From the NCBI GenBank assembly GCA_021234155.1, contig JAJEKV010000030.1, forward strand, positions 17,288,003-17,352,002: 64,000 nucleotides of DNA. Direction: 5' to 3'. The position numbers and the translations under genes were made by a program. How positions within the stretch are numbered: the stretch's first letter is position 1; each line of letters starts with the position of its first letter. The DNA is from Isoetes taiwanensis (Eukaryota; Streptophyta; Lycopodiopsida; Isoetales; Isoetaceae). The notes beneath the pieces were generated by a model that was not told the origin of the DNA, made no database searches, and saw only the letters and a list, made by a program, of their open reading frames with translations. Positions 13,326 through 25,931 of the stretch are shown one piece after another.

Positions 13326-14914
13326 GTTAAAAATATGTAGAATATTAAGGTTGATATGTTTGTGTTGGGCATAAATCTTTGCACTTTATGTTAGCTCTTT
13401 TATTGGTCATTGTTCTTGTAAGTTTCTTATAATGGTGTTTGGGCCAAGTTGAGGTTTTGCTTCATATAGGCTTAGGAATAACTATCCTAATTGTTCATGC
13501 AATGGTCCATTGTGTTTCTAGTGTCAGCATCAACAAACCCTTATGCATGGCAATAAAACTTACTTGTGTTCCATACAAGTAATGATATGGCGATTGTATT
13601 GTTATATAATGCAGAATGGTAGAGGATTATTATCTAAAGAAACAGTATTGCCTCATATATTACGTTTGACATGACCTTAATGCAGCATACTCGAAACACT
13701 CAAATTTCTAACTAGTGGCCATGTTCCAAATCTTTGAATTAAAACTGAACTCGCGGGTTGCTTACTTTACAGAAAAGGATACTTGACAATTTGAGAATTG
13801 TGCTTTTCCATCTATCATACAATTATGAGTATTGCAATTTTTAATGGCAGAAATGGTTTTATTGGCTAAGAGGTAGGTAGTTGTTACATGCATAGGCTAC
13901 AATTTGATGTCATATGGTCTATACAATATAATGATTGAGACAAGTACAGTTTGATCAAATTATTTTGTTAATGCCACAAACTTAAATCCATATCATTGCC
14001 ATGATGGCGACAATATATTCACGTGTCTTTTTAATACAAAATTAGTGTTTGGAATTGAAAGCATTAATAGAGCAACTTCTCATTAGACGATTTGAATCCA
14101 AATGATGTTAACTCGAATGTGCATATTTAAGTCAAAAAGCTTTGTTTATTATTTCTCTTCTAATCGCCTTAAATGGTTGAGGTTGAGACATTGAATTGAA
14201 TAAAATAATGTATGTGCTCAAAGCAATGTTGGGGTATAGAATAACGTGATAGGGCTCTGGCCCTTTCCAAATCTAGAATAATATTTTAGGGATCAAGGGT
14301 GAAATCCTTGTTGAAAACAAGAATCAAGTATTGTATTGTTTTGAAGTAGCAATTTTGATTGATTGTGAAAAAATGACTTTGAAAGATGATTTAAGCCACT
14401 TCACCCTCGGGTCACAGAGGGCAACCCTCCGCAGCACCTTGTTTAATTCTATTTGTCACGAAACAAACATTTATATCCAACTTTTGTATTAGAAAATGTT
14501 GGTGAAATGTCATAACTTCTCAAAGACAATTTATAAGAGTCCACAAATGGTAATTTACTATTTGTATTGCATAAATTATGGTGTACTTTGTGCTTCCACA
14601 ACACTTACTTTATTTGTTGTCAGATTATCTAATTGGCCTTTATGTCGTTCTCATCAATGCTTTTGAGTTGTATATCATGGTATGGAATGTATGTTGTGCA
14701 TTTTGCACTTTTGTTTGAGATATTTTTACCATAGAAGTTCAATGTCTACATGCCATGATATTGCTTCTGCTTCTTTGTCGATGAAATAAACTTTCCAAAA
14801 TTGGATGGAATCTTCACACATATTCTTATGAATCTTAAGAATATTAGCTCACAAAGGCGATTGACTGTCTATAATCCTCAAAATTGTTATATTCAACTTC
14901 GTAGAGGCCCTACA
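13326..14914. other. No gene seen
   Basis: AT-rich sequence with no long frame and no repeat structure that I could detect. Confidence 0.5.
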
Positions 14915-15225
14915 TAGTACAAACACTTGTCATAATATATATACAATAACTTTTGTCCATAGAGATTTTGATCTGGGCCGTCGATCTCAGATCTGGACGG
15001 CCCACGTTGCGCCAACCAGATCTCTATCTATAAGGGCCAACTTGAGTTTGATTCATCTGGGCCGTCGAACATGCTGGATGGACGGCCCAGATCAAAAGCC
15101 CCTTTTATTTAGGACTTTTGTTTTAGACCGTTAGATTTGGGAATTCAATCTGAGCCATCGGTATTATTGCATTAAATGCTAATTTATGAGGTGGCAATTT
15201 AATGGTCGTCAACGTTAATTGCCAC
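14915..15225. repeat. Dispersed repeat family A, copy 1 (CCGTC-AGATCTGAGATC type)
   Basis: A run of tagtacaaacacttgt, atatatatacaa, agagattttg, gggccgtcgatctcagatct, a second gccgtcgaa...gacggccc block, accgttagatttgggaattc and gaggtggca. The same blocks occur in the same order at 30085-30400 and 39192-39560. The complementary ACGGCC/GGCCGT blocks give it a self-complementary character. It is probably a non-autonomous DNA element; class unknown. Confidence 0.7.
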
Positions 15226-16599
15226 CTAAAATGGCACCCTATTCGAATCATATTACATTTTCGTACTGCTCGCTGGACCATAGCCGGAACATAGCCTCCG
15301 TGCCGCCATTTGGACTTCCGATTCTTCTCTGCTTGGCTTCCACTGTGATTTTTCTCTCAATTCTTACCACCAAATTCAATTCAGATTTTTACTCTGCCGG
15401 ATGAAGAATTGCTGGATCTTGCAGGTAGCAGCGACAATAATTCATGAAGGATAAGATAATTCATCAATGTGTACCATTGACTCATTTCCTAGATCTGTGC
15501 CGCCTCGAGGTCCACCAGAGCTATTATATTCGGAACCACAGAAGATTTTTCCTTCTGCATTTTTTTAAGACACTTTCGGGGTTCTGCCTGCGAGTTTTTT
15601 CTGGGCGCTAGTATGGCCGGCTGTATGATTTATTGGCGCTCATGCCGGCATCTTATCGATCTTCCACACTGAAGTTGGATTCGAAACATTGAAGTTTGAA
15701 TCTAAAAGGGTGCTTTGGAGGTTTTCATTTGCTCTAGGCTGTGCTTTGTTGTCTACCATATTTTTGTCAAAATTTCTAAAGTTCGTGGAGATGAATTGAA
15801 GCAAGCAAAACATGGCAAACAGGTAGCCAACACAAAACTCAAATCGGTGGATTTTTTTCTGCCTAAATGGGTGAGGTGAGGGGGAGCCTCTGATCTATAC
15901 TTTGTCTCGTTACACTTTTCAGGAACACTAGCCATGGCAGGTAGCAAGCCGAGCAAATATGGCAATGGACACCAATTTTTTGCTTTGTTTAAGCGGGGGT
16001 TTTAAAGCCACAATTAATCTTGAGCAACTTATCGTTTGCCTGCAGATCATTTATGGCCTTGGGCTAGATTTCTGCAATGATCTGCCTCTCGGCTGCTCCA
16101 GCATTCCAGTGTCATTCACAGAGAATTTAAATAAATTCCTCCATGCGATCAGCTATGGCATGAAAGTTTTGCAAGAACGTCCAAGTCTCTGGTGTCCGTC
16201 TATGAGCTCAGGCCTGTGTTCAGAAGCCAAAAGGGTAGGTTTTACTTCAACGGGGAAGTTCTTGGAGGTTGGGGCTCCATTTTGAAAATTCAATTTTCTC
16301 AACGTCTTTGTCAGAATTATTTATGTAGTAATGTAGTTAGGGATGGCAAGAAGCATTGCCATCATAGCTTGTGATTTTGGTTGGAGAGGGAAGAGCTGGG
16401 AAAACAATAGCGCTGAATACCTTTCTGCCAATGTGGTAGATGGTAGATGCAGGTAATGACTGATCCATCTCGATCTTTATGTGGATTTTGCATGATCTTT
16501 ATGTGGATTTTACATGCAGGCATGGTTATATTTGTTGCCATTTGGCCGCTTTGCCACTATTTTAAGATTGTGACGCTGTACAATCCGATGTTTGGTTGC
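15226..16599. other. No recognisable gene
   Basis: Several short frames and AG-GT-bounded stretches (for example 15959-16285) could be exons of an unrecognised gene. No family signature supports this. Confidence 0.35.
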
Positions 16600-16662
16600 T
16601 CTTGCAGAGCCAAAGCAGCTTTTCCAGGCTTGATTTTGGTAAGTTGGTGCCTCAGATCTAGC

Positions 16663-17337
16663 CCTTGCACGTGTTCTACAGTGCAATTTTATGTGATAAC
16701 TGATCCTTCCTTACATGATGCAGACACGGATGTCCAGATGCCGTATAGGGAACTGTATGATGACATAGACCGCTATAATCAGCAGGGACAAGTGTTTTTG
16801 CTTGGAGATTTCAATGCTCGTACGGCGCAGTTGCAGTCGGTGACCTTCCAAGGTGACGATAATGCTGATCCGCTTTGGCTTGAGACAGCCGCTATTCAGA
16901 ATACACGGCACTCCCAGGATATGGTGGCTAGACCATTTGGCAGGCAGCTGGTCCAGCTCTGCCAGGTTTTTGACATGGTAATTTGTAATGGTATGCAGCG
17001 ATGGCCACACTCAGGGGGTGTTACTTGCAGGAGTGATAGGCAGGATGGGGGAGCTAGTGTGTTGGATTACCTTCTCGCTCCGGTAGCAGCACTTGACATG
17101 GTTACACGCCTCTCCATTGGCACAAGCACAGGGGATGAGGAGGCTTTGTCAGATCACTACCCGCTTTATGTCACGCTGAATTGGGAGCACTCAATAGCGG
17201 AGACACTGCAAAGGGGGCGTGGAGGGTTACCATACATCCCACGCCATCGGGCGTGGGGCGATATGAATCTGGTTGGTGCAGAATTACGAGGTTTGATAGC
17301 TTCTACACAATCGCAAGACAGTGTGCATGGTCGGTGA
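16663..17337 (+). pseudogene. LINE endonuclease (EEP family) domain
   Basis: The frame shows YRELYDDIDRYNQQGQVFLLGDFNART, the GDFNA motif, then GQLVQLCQ-like sequence, MVICNGMQRWPHS, DYLLAPVAALD and finally SDHYPLYVTLNW. GDFNAR and SDHYPL are the conserved Asp/Asn and SDH catalytic motifs of the apurinic-type endonuclease of LINEs, which nicks target DNA. The N-terminal third, including the first catalytic Asn and Glu, is missing or replaced by unrelated sequence before about 16660. The frame is open to 17337, then breaks. Confidence 0.85.
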
Positions 17338-17879
17338 GGGCGCCGCTTGCACCGCCGAGGCTTCCTTTGCAAAGGAAGGGCCCTCCAAGGAGGGACACCG
17401 CGCATTTTCCCCGAACCCGTGGTTTGATGTTTGATTGCAAGGCTCTAAAGAGCCACCGCGCTTGGTCATAGATCCACGCTTCGCGCCACAGCCCCGCAAG
17501 ACTATAAGCTCTTCCTAAAAAAGCCAAGAAGGGGAGATATATGGCGAAACCCGGGAGCTTTGTTGACATGCTCATGGCGAGCCAAAAAAGCTTTTGGCGT
17601 AAGGTGTTATATAAGAAGCGCCAGTGGTCGGGTAATGTAAGTGTGGAGCAATGGATGCACCGCCAGGCGGGAGTTATATGACCCGCCAGAGCTAATGCCG
17701 GGTCCCTGATCGTAGGAGAGGTTTGCACCACGCTGGAGGATGTTCAACAAGGTCTCGTGCATCCGGCGAATGGCAAGGCAAAGGATTTACAGGGGCCGCA
17801 GGCCGAAATGTTGAAATGGGGTGGCCCATCGTGGTAGGGCCCCGACGGTGATCATTAACCGTGCTCGAGGCGAGGGGCT

Positions 17880-18700
17880 CCCGTGAGTGGATGGTTAGTA
17901 AGGTTGTTCCCCGCTCATAAAGTCGGTATCTGGATGAGCCGTGATTACCGGATGATTATGGTAAGCTCATTGCTTGCAAAGCTCCCCGGCGGGTGGTGGA
18001 GAAGAAACTTACTAAGTGGGCCGAGGAGGCGGGTGCGCAATTGGCGGGCGGGCTTTTACCCGGCTCACTCCCCACGACCCACCATATCTTCACTTTGAGA
18101 GTGTTGATGGAGGCAAGCCGAATGAGCGGCAGACTTGTATTGCTGCTTTGTAGATTTTAAGATCGCATATGATACCGCCCCGAGAGACATCTTGTGGCGA
18201 GGGTTGCAAGAATTGCGAGTTCCACAGAGTTGCGTAATGTGGTGCACCAGCTTTTATGATGGGATTTATGCTTTGCCGCCTTATGAGGATCGGCGGGTAG
18301 CTAGCACTATGGGAGTTAAGCGGGGCTGCCCGTTGTCTCCAACGCTTTTTTGGGTTGTATATTGATAGCTTGGAGACGTGGATGCAGCACCATGGGGAGC
18401 CGGGGGTGCAATTATCCGATGCGACCTCGTGAGCCGCTTACTATATCTGCGATGATGTAGCTTTGCTAGCTCATACGGCCAGCCAAGATATCAGCAAAGA
18501 AAGATTTGGATGCCCTCAGTGGGTTCTATGGGGCAACGGGAATGACAAAGAACTTGCACAAAACTAAGCTTCTCGCGATCCCCGTCCTCGCAACACCCTA
18601 TCCCGGAGTTCTATTACAGGGGCGGGGAAGTGGAGATGGTGCGAGCTTCAAGTATCTGGGAATTGATTTCACTACTAACATGCTTGTGGGATGAGTGTGT
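17880..18700 (+). pseudogene. LINE reverse transcriptase domain, multiply frameshifted
   Basis: Motifs appear in shifting frames. SRDYRMIMVSSLLAKL (about 17937-17984) is the NYR.I.. block, followed by an AGFYPAHS/RPTISSL remnant of QAGFR..hsT.DH. CCFVDFKIAYDTAPRDILWRGLQELRVP (18140-18230) is motif A with its catalytic Asp. GVKRGCPLSPTLF (18310-18350) is motif B. A decayed YADD-like block (CDDVALLAH) lies at about 18450-18475, and a KTKLLAI/GASFKYLGIDFT block at 18560-18680. These are typical of plant and algal LINEs of the VDFKKAFDTVPR type. Confidence 0.83.
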
Positions 18701-19830
18701 GGAGAGAAGAGCCGCCAGTGCCGGAAGGCTTTATATGCAAAGCAAGTGCAAAACGCCAAGTGTTGCCGGATAGATCTCTCGTGGATCGGGGCGAGGAGAG
18801 CACACCTGTTTAGAGCTTTGGTTGAGCCGGTCTTTGCTATATGGGGTGGAGGTTTGGGGCCCAAAGCAGCTTAGCAAAAATACGGGATAGGTTGGAAAGG
18901 GTGCGTAAAGCTTTCTTGACATATAGCTTGGGAGTGAAGGACACCGCATCGTGACGATTTTGTTGTATGAGACGGGGGTTCTCGCCTTTACAAAGATTCT
19001 CCGCTATCGCGAAGGCATCTTACTTGCTTCCATAAGGTGGATGGGATGGATGAGCATCGCTTGCCCCACAAAGGCGTGTTGTTAACGCAGGGGCCCCCGG
19101 GTCAAGAGGGTATGGCACGAGCAATCGTAAGGGATGGTTTAGGAGGTGGTCTATGGATTACCAACAGATGGTGGCACTGGCAGATTCTGATGCGCAGAAT
19201 GGGCAATTGGATGCGGGCTATGCTGCCACTGCGGGATGCCTCTACTCTTGCAAAGCCCAAGACGAGCACTATCACGCCGATTAATCCCAGCCTTGAGCAT
19301 GGACCCCATCGGTACTTTGAAAGCACACATCTCTCGTGAAGAAACGGAGAGCTATTGCCGCCATAAGGATCGGGTTCCCATTACCTCCTAATTGAGACAG
19401 TCATTTGGGGTGAATGGCGGGCACCTGATCCCCTGTGGAGGAGAGGATATGTCGTTGTGTTGTGAGATGCACGTGATAGAGGATGAGCACCATGCCCTCC
19501 AAATGGCGGTGCCCAAAGATATGCCCATGTCCGAAAGCAAAGGCACACCGATCTTAGATGCTCGACACACCGCTACATCGCCACTCGCATCACCTATGGT
19601 AGCGCGACCGAGCTTACATCCTGCAGATTTCGGCCGTCAGACTTGCTCTTCTGGGGCATGGTATTTGAGAGCCTACTGTTAGGGTTTTTCCTCCCAAGTG
19701 GGGGTTTTTTCATCCCGGTAGTAGGGTTCTCTTGCATGCTTACATTGTTTGTTTTGGTGTTGGGGTTTTGGCTTTTTTTGCCTGCTTCAGGTCTCATCAT
19801 AGGCCTCCGCCTCCGTGGACGTTAAAATAA

Positions 19831-19854
19831 ACTTCCTTCCTTCCTTCCTTCCTT
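19831..19854 (+). repeat. (TTCC)n tail of the LINE
   Basis: A microsatellite directly after the LINE terminus gacgttaaaataaac. It replaces a poly(A) tail. Compare (AATAG)n and (GATG)n at the other two copies. Confidence 0.85.
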
Positions 19855-19856
19855 TG

Positions 19857-22190
19857 ATTTTGCTAATGTGATTTGAAGATTTAATCCTCTTTTTAGGCTG
19901 TGTATTTAAAATCCGTTTAATTTGCATTTCCATGTCAAGGCTCTAAAACAAAATTGCTACTAACATACTGGTCCGTTGAGTGATGAGTTGGGGATAAAAG
20001 TGTTCTCTTGTTAAAAGAATGTGGAAATTATTATTCTGATCAGTTGCTTGTGCACTAAGATACCAGGAAGGATCCTTAACTTGGTCATTCTCTGTAAAGT
20101 TTGAAAAATGGTATAAAGGCACTGTCTATTTGTACTCCAATGTTAATATTATGATCTCATTCCATCTAGGTTTTGTTTTGTACTTCAATGTCTACATGAT
20201 AATCTGAGCCTCCCTCGTAGGTTTTTGTTATGGCAAATTTGTGAATGGAGTTGATGGACCTTAAATTATTTTTTTCAGATTGAGTACTTTTAGTTGGTTC
20301 CTCTAACTGCCTAGATTTCTTATTTTACAGGAGCGAAGCATGACCTCCCCAAGTATGTTTACTCCATTCATCAGAAAAGACAGCGGCGCTGTACATATTT
20401 TGACTAGAAAGGGTCGCAACTATTCTGCCAACGCTTGCTCTAGACTATATGCTTCTAATCCATCCAGGTACTCCAATGTTATGTTGTGATAGTTTATGGC
20501 TGAATTTAATTCATTTGAGTGTCCTTTAGTCCTTGAACGTATTTAAAATACGAATGTAGCAAGATGTATATTTTTATTCAGGGCGCTCTGCTCATTTTGC
20601 TGAATTTTAGGTTCTCCATCTTCTATAAGCCCTTTGGCAGAATATATCTGAAGACATTTAGGTATTTGGCGAAAAATTTAGAGCCGTAACATATTTTCTA
20701 AAGGCCAAAACTGGCCGTGAAACCTTGATCTAGCATTTTCTATTGTTCTAGTTTTCATTGCCTTAGAATGATAAAGGAAAATGTGCAATATGGCATTTGG
20801 TACTGGCCAATTTACTCAGGGTTGGAGCTTAATGAATGCTTTGTACATATGTGGCGCATCGATCTACCCTGAGCAGTGGATAGGTGCTTGTGAATACCGC
20901 TTTAAATGCTGCAGGATTGAAACATTATGGAATACAACGTCTGATCGATGGCTTATTGAAGTACAAACAGAGGTCTATGCTAGATACACATATTTTCCTT
21001 ATTTATTAGATGCAAAGTCTCAAATTCAGGATTACGGTTGTGAAATGGGTACATTTTGCATTATTCTTGTGTTTTTTCGTATCTTACAATTAAGGACTCT
21101 GGAAATAGTGACGCTTTCTCTATAAGACCATTAATTTGCTTTCTTACATTGTTCGTTGTTTGTCCAAACTAATATGCTTACCTCCTCTTATGTTCCAGAT
21201 ATAACTTTTCGCAAACACTCCAAGACAAGAGACTTCAATATACTGAGCCTGCATGATCAACATATGAAAGGCTAGAGTTTTGGAAGACGAACTTAGGGGT
21301 TTTGAATTCATCTTGTGGACTATCAAACAGGTGAATCATTGTGGAACACGTAGCAAACAAAAAACGGAGGATTGATATTTTTAAAAATATAGTTGTAGAA
21401 TCTATGTATTTTCCATTTCTCTTTTTGGAAAGCCAAAATGAATCTCACTCTAGCATGGCCATGATTATGCTGCGGGTCAATTTAGGTGTTTTTTGCCATG
21501 GATAAAAAGCAGAGCAATATGAGATGAGCAATATGAGATGCTAGACTTGAGCTGCAAAATTACAGCCCGGGATTTATTGGAAGAACACATTTGAGCTCTT
21601 TCAAATCTGGCATGTCTAGATAGCCCGGTAGTGCCCATGGATTTCAATACCATAAGATTTATCAGAGAAGAGTTCTTTCATCAATCTATACTAACAATTT
21701 TTTTCTCTGTTTGATTCGCAACAAACCATTCGGCGTGCCCCCTTATGTTATTCCTTAATGCTAAGCTTTCCCCTCTTTTATGAATAGTTTTTATGATATA
21801 TTGGTCTGGAAATTAGGCTGGCAATGAAGATGAAAAACAAAGGCCGAAGACGAGCTCAACACCAGTACCGCCTAATATCTGCAAGAAATCAAGAAAATGC
21901 TTAGGATCAAGAGCTCGCAAATCTTGCCACAACTTTCACCATTGAGATGCGAATATTACTTGCATTGCTTGGAATTACTTGTCCATGGCAAGTTTCTCAG
22001 CACCACAAGATTTTTAAACTAAGCTAACCATTTCCCTAAACTGATTGTTTGGATGACACCCTAGTACCATACTGGCCACTGTGATACGAAGAACATTAAA
22101 GGTTTCCACCAACAAATTATCAAGAGCTCAAGACAACAATCTACAGACTACTCTTTGAATTTTCTCTTAGTATGAAATCGAAGCAGGGGT
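19857..22190. other. Mostly non-coding; one possible orphan exon
   Basis: At 20331-20467 a block bounded by a good acceptor (ttattttacag) and donor (ccatccag|gtactcc) encodes SMTSPSMFTPFIRKDSGAVH and on to LYASNPS. I do not recognise the protein. The remainder holds no gene I can support. Confidence 0.35.
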
Positions 22191-22437
22191 TTGCAGGAAT
22201 AGATTTACAATCAGAGCACAGATCATGTGGGGGGGTATAATGAGATAAGAGGCTTGCAGAGTCAATATGTATCGTCAGAACTGGCTGTTGCAGTAGCAAT
22301 ACAAAAGCATGGGTTGCAGGAATGGATTTACAATCAGAGCGAAGGTCATGTGGGAGGATATAATGAGATAAGAGGCTTGCAGAGTCAGTATGTATCCTTA
22401 GAACTGGCTATTGCAGTAGCAATACATTAGATTCTGT
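22191..22437. repeat. 123-bp tandem duplication, two copies
   Basis: Copies start gcaggaatagatttacaatc (22193) and gcaggaatggatttacaatc (22316) and share agataagaggcttgcagagt. A frame runs through both (GGYNEIRGLQSQYVS repeated), because 123 is a multiple of three. I see no reason to call it a gene. Confidence 0.8.
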
Positions 22438-22728
22438 TACAGTAGCCCTATGTTCAGAAATAGAAGGCTTGATTATTGAGTACAGAAATGCAAATTCCAC
22501 TTTTGGGGCCAAGGTGCTTACATACATGTTTTCACCATCATCATCTTCGTAAACCCAGAACTGTCTATCTTAATCAGTACCCCTTATTAAACAAATGCAA
22601 GAATTATGTTACCTCATGACCACATTGTGGCTCCAATTATATATTTGCATTGGCATTTGCTATCACACACGAATGATAAAGTCTTGAACATAATCATATT
22701 ATGGCTCCAATTATATTGCATTGGCATG

Positions 22729-23404
22729 TACTTGCTATAGACAATAATCATATTCTAACTCTACCTAATGTTATGGAGAATGGATCAATAAACTCAGAGA
22801 GATTATTTGAATGAATGTAACAAGATGCCCTTAACGATTAAAGTCTCGAACACATGGTGAATGGATTAATAAACTTGGAGAGATTACTTTGACTTCTTCA
22901 AGTTAGCTCGAGTCTTCTAGTTTATTTCATATTTTGCTTGACTTTTCAATTTTGACCTTGCCCAGTTGGGCGACTGTTCTAGTTTATTTCATATTTTGCT
23001 TGACTTTTCAATTTTGACCTTGCCCAATAGGTTTTCCTTGACTTAAAACTTAAAAAAATTCAATCACAAGTTACCAATTGACTTTGTACAATCCCTCATC
23101 TACTTGCTATAGACAATAATCATATTCTAACTGTACCTAAATGTTATGGAGAATGGATCAATAAACTTATAGAGATTATTTGAATGAATGTTGCAAGATG
23201 CCCTTAACGATTAAAGTCTTGAACACATGGTGAATGGATTAATAAACTTGGAGAGATTACTTTGATTTCTTCAAGTTAGCTCGAGTTTATTTCATATTTT
23301 GCTTGACTTTTCAATTTTGACCTTGCCCAGTAGGTTTGCCTTGACTTAAAACCTTCATTCAAAAAACAAATCGATCACAAGTTACCAATTGACTTTGTAC
23401 AATC
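22729..23404. repeat. 372-bp tandem duplication with a nested 62-bp duplication
   Basis: tacttgctatagacaataat starts both copies (22729 and 23101). Each ends with acaagttaccaattgacttt and gtacaatccctcat. Copy 1 also carries an internal duplicate of tagtttatttcatattttgc (about 22919 and 22981) that copy 2 lacks. Confidence 0.85.
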
Positions 23405-23407
23405 CCT

Positions 23408-23466
23408 CATAGTACAAAAACTTGTATCTGTTATATATATACAATTATACAAGTGGTTGTACTATG
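23408..23466. repeat. 20-bp inverted repeat at the head of AGATTC array 1
   Basis: catagtacaaaaacttgtat (23408-23427) and atacaagtggttgtactatg (23447-23466) pair at 18 of 20 positions around an AT-rich loop. The right arm recurs at the head of array 2 (about 27212-27232), and the left arm recurs in repeat family A at 14917 and 39195. Confidence 0.8.
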
Positions 23467-23502
23467 AAGGACTGCATGATGTCGACCCTGCAAAATACAC
23501 TA

Positions 23503-24290
23503 GTGTGGAAGATTTCCCTACATTGTCCCAAGATTCGCCTAAAGATTTCCCTTAGATTATACGAAGACTCCTTTAGGTTATCATAGATTCCACGGAGATT
23601 CTTCTAGATTCTCAAAAATTCTCTCACGATTCAGATAGATTTTCCAAGACGATATCCTATTAAGATTCCCGTAGATTCTCAGATATTCTATGAAGATTCT
23701 CTAGAGTAACTAAGATTTTCTTCAGATTCCTTTGGATTCCGAAAGATTATCCCAAGATCCATCTAGATTCGCCATGATTCTATGTAGGTTCTCTTTGATT
23801 CCCTTAGTTTATATGAAGATTCTTCTAGATTTTCCGAAATCCCAGCAAAAAACCTAGATTTGGAAAGGTTTTATGAAAATTCCTTTAAATTTTGTTAGAT
23901 TCTTTGAGGATCCCCTTAGCTTCTCCAAGGTTACATCAAGATTCCCCTAGATTCTCAAAGATTCCATCACCAACAATCTCCTAGATTCTCGAAGATCCCA
24001 TAAAGATCGTCTAGATTCCCCTGAAGATTCTATATAAATTCTCTAAGATTTTATCAAGATTTTCTTAGATCCTCAAATATTTTATGAAGTTTCCCATAGA
24101 TCCTATTGAGACTCCTAAAGTGCCTAAGGTCCTCTTCAGATTCCCAGAATTCTCCTAGGTTCTATTGAGATTCCTCTAGATTCCTAAACATGCCATGCAG
24201 ATTCCTCTAGATTCTCTTGAATCATTATAGGTTTTATAAGATTATAAGCTTCTAGGAAGCCTCATATAATATGATCACATTGGCTCCAAC
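23503..24290. repeat. AGATTC-based tandem array 1
   Basis: Hundreds of bases of degenerate short units on the pattern agattc + cc/ct + tagattctc + aagattct, spaced about 12-20 bp. It starts after tggttgtactatgaaggact, and its end is followed by gatcacattggctccaacag. Array 2 has the same head and tail, so the two are members of one repeat family. It has no coding potential. Confidence 0.88.
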
Positions 24291-25206
24291 AGCGCCAGTT
24301 CAAGGTTTATCTAGTCCTAGATTCATTCATTTTTTGGGAAGATTCATCTAGAATTTCTCTAGATTCTCGTAGGCTACCATAGACTTTGCGAGGCTCGATG
24401 ATTCTAAGAAGACTCCTGGTATTGAACTCATTGGCTACAACTAATGTGGTTATCTGTGATTATCTGCCTGTTACCATCAAACCGGAGCTGGCATCTAGTC
24501 CGATCATCCATATTTGTTTGTAATACAGCTCCATCTGATCAAAAGCCTAATCATTTTTGCTAGTGCGTGTGCAATCGGATTCTCGCGAACTCCCAGCTGG
24601 ATTGCATATCCTCCATATAACAAAGAATGACTCTGCCCAATATTATGTGTCTCCATAAATGTTATTATTTGCAAAAAAGAAGGACAGTGCTGTTGTTTGG
24701 CAAGAAACAGGCCGACCAAACTTTATGCCAAAGTTTGCCATGGTTCCTGGTTCAACTTCTCTCGCATAAATAGATCTTAAAACTGTGTATGACAACATGG
24801 TGCAAGGTTTATCCTCATGCTTGCATCAAACTATTTAATTATTGAAGATAAGATCCAACCAATGAGGCACAGAAGGTGTTTGCTTCTTGTTTTTTGTACA
24901 AATTGAGCAAAAAATGTTTAGTCAACCAAAAGACGCAGTACCACGTTCTAATTGTATTGATCATATTGGTTAATATTTGTTGAGGATGTCTGTTAACAGG
25001 TCCCATGTTTTGCTAGCAGTCAACAGACAACTGGATGATGTAGAAGTTAACAAAGGAAAGAGGTGTACATTTCTTCTGCCACATTCACTCCTTAATGTTT
25101 GAAAGTCCATAAATTGTCAGTAACAATGCCATGGTATTATAGTCAAACAATTTGTAATTTGTAGAGAGTTCCACATTCTTCACTGGTTTTTCTTCGCCAC
25201 TACAAT
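24291..25206. other. No gene seen
   Basis: No frame or motif I can support. At its left edge some tagattctc-type units continue to about 24430. Confidence 0.5.
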
Positions 25207-25720
25207 TCTTTTCTTTTCTGGCCATGTGATTCAAAATTTGAGCTTAAGAATATCCAAAATCCACCAATTATAAAATGAATGTAGGTGTCTCAGTTGCACA
25301 ATTCAAACGGCAGTCCTGGCTATCAGAAAGGAGAATTAGCAGAATCAAATTCTGAATGGTCCAACCCAACTGCTTTTTGACATCGCACAGTAAGAAGGCA
25401 GTCCATGTTTTGGATCTTAAGCCTTTGCAAATAGCGGATTGATACACATTGTTCACTAACAATTGTTTTCTTTTCTGGCCCTGCGATTCAAAATTTGAGC
25501 TTAATATTAAATAATGAATGTAGTTGCCTCAGTTGCACAATTGAAAGCCAGTCTGGGCCATCAGAAAGGAGAAATAGCAGAATCAAATTCCAAATGGTCC
25601 AACCCAACGGCTTTTTTACATCTACAGTAAGAAGCGGATCCATTTTTGGACTTCATGGAATTTCAGGCCAAGATGATCTTCATGGAATCCTGTCTCTGCT
25701 GGGCTCAGACTGAAGCTTTC
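25207..25720. repeat. Tandem duplication of about 257 bp
   Basis: ttttcttttctggcc...gattcaaaatttgagctta, ...gtctcagttgcacaatt, atcagaaaggaga and aatggtccaacccaac all occur twice in order (from about 25210 and about 25467). It lies just 3' of the SOFL-like gene on that gene's strand, so it may include its 3' region. Confidence 0.8.
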
Positions 25721-25931
25721 CTTGGGGCTGAGCAGCCAAATGCGGACATGAATTTGCCGCGGATTCATCACAGGAACACGTTTGTGATCTTCTTATAAGA
25801 CCAGGCCTGAACCAACCAAAGCAAGCAAAAAGCAAGAAAAATGACGCGAATCTACCAGTTGCAGAAGCCACAACAAATCTACCAACACCAATGGAAAACG
25901 AAATTGAAGCAATTGAATATGGCAGACCCAC

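Larger units (their letters stand above)
16600..19856 (+). mobile_element. 5'-truncated LINE (non-LTR) retrotransposon with a (TTCC)n tail
   Basis: It contains, in order, an endonuclease domain (about 16660-17195), a decayed reverse transcriptase (about 17880-18700), a 3' region, and the terminal motif ctccgtggacgttaaaataa followed by four to five TTCC units (about 19831-19854). The same terminal motif followed by a different simple repeat marks two other copies, both minus-strand (43341-43735 and 48436-48480). GC content is clearly higher than in its flanks. The 5' part of the element (ORF1 and the start of the endonuclease) is not visible. The open frames are broken by many stops and frameshifts, so this copy is dead. 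No clear target duplication was found. Confidence 0.85.

Noticed and set aside
17303-17731. 142-codon minus-strand frame
   Set aside because: It lies antisense within the LINE between its endonuclease and reverse transcriptase and is a shadow of decayed coding sequence.
20781-21125. 114-codon open frame, plus strand
   Set aside because: No motif, and it crosses what look like a splice acceptor and donor. It could hold a small exon, but nothing supports the whole frame.
22227-22430. Open frame with an internal 41-residue repeat
   Set aside because: It exists only because the 123-bp duplication is a multiple of three.
25680-25931. C-terminal 83 codons of the open frame containing the SOFL motifs
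   Set aside because: They follow a strong splice donor and lose family character, so I read them as intron.
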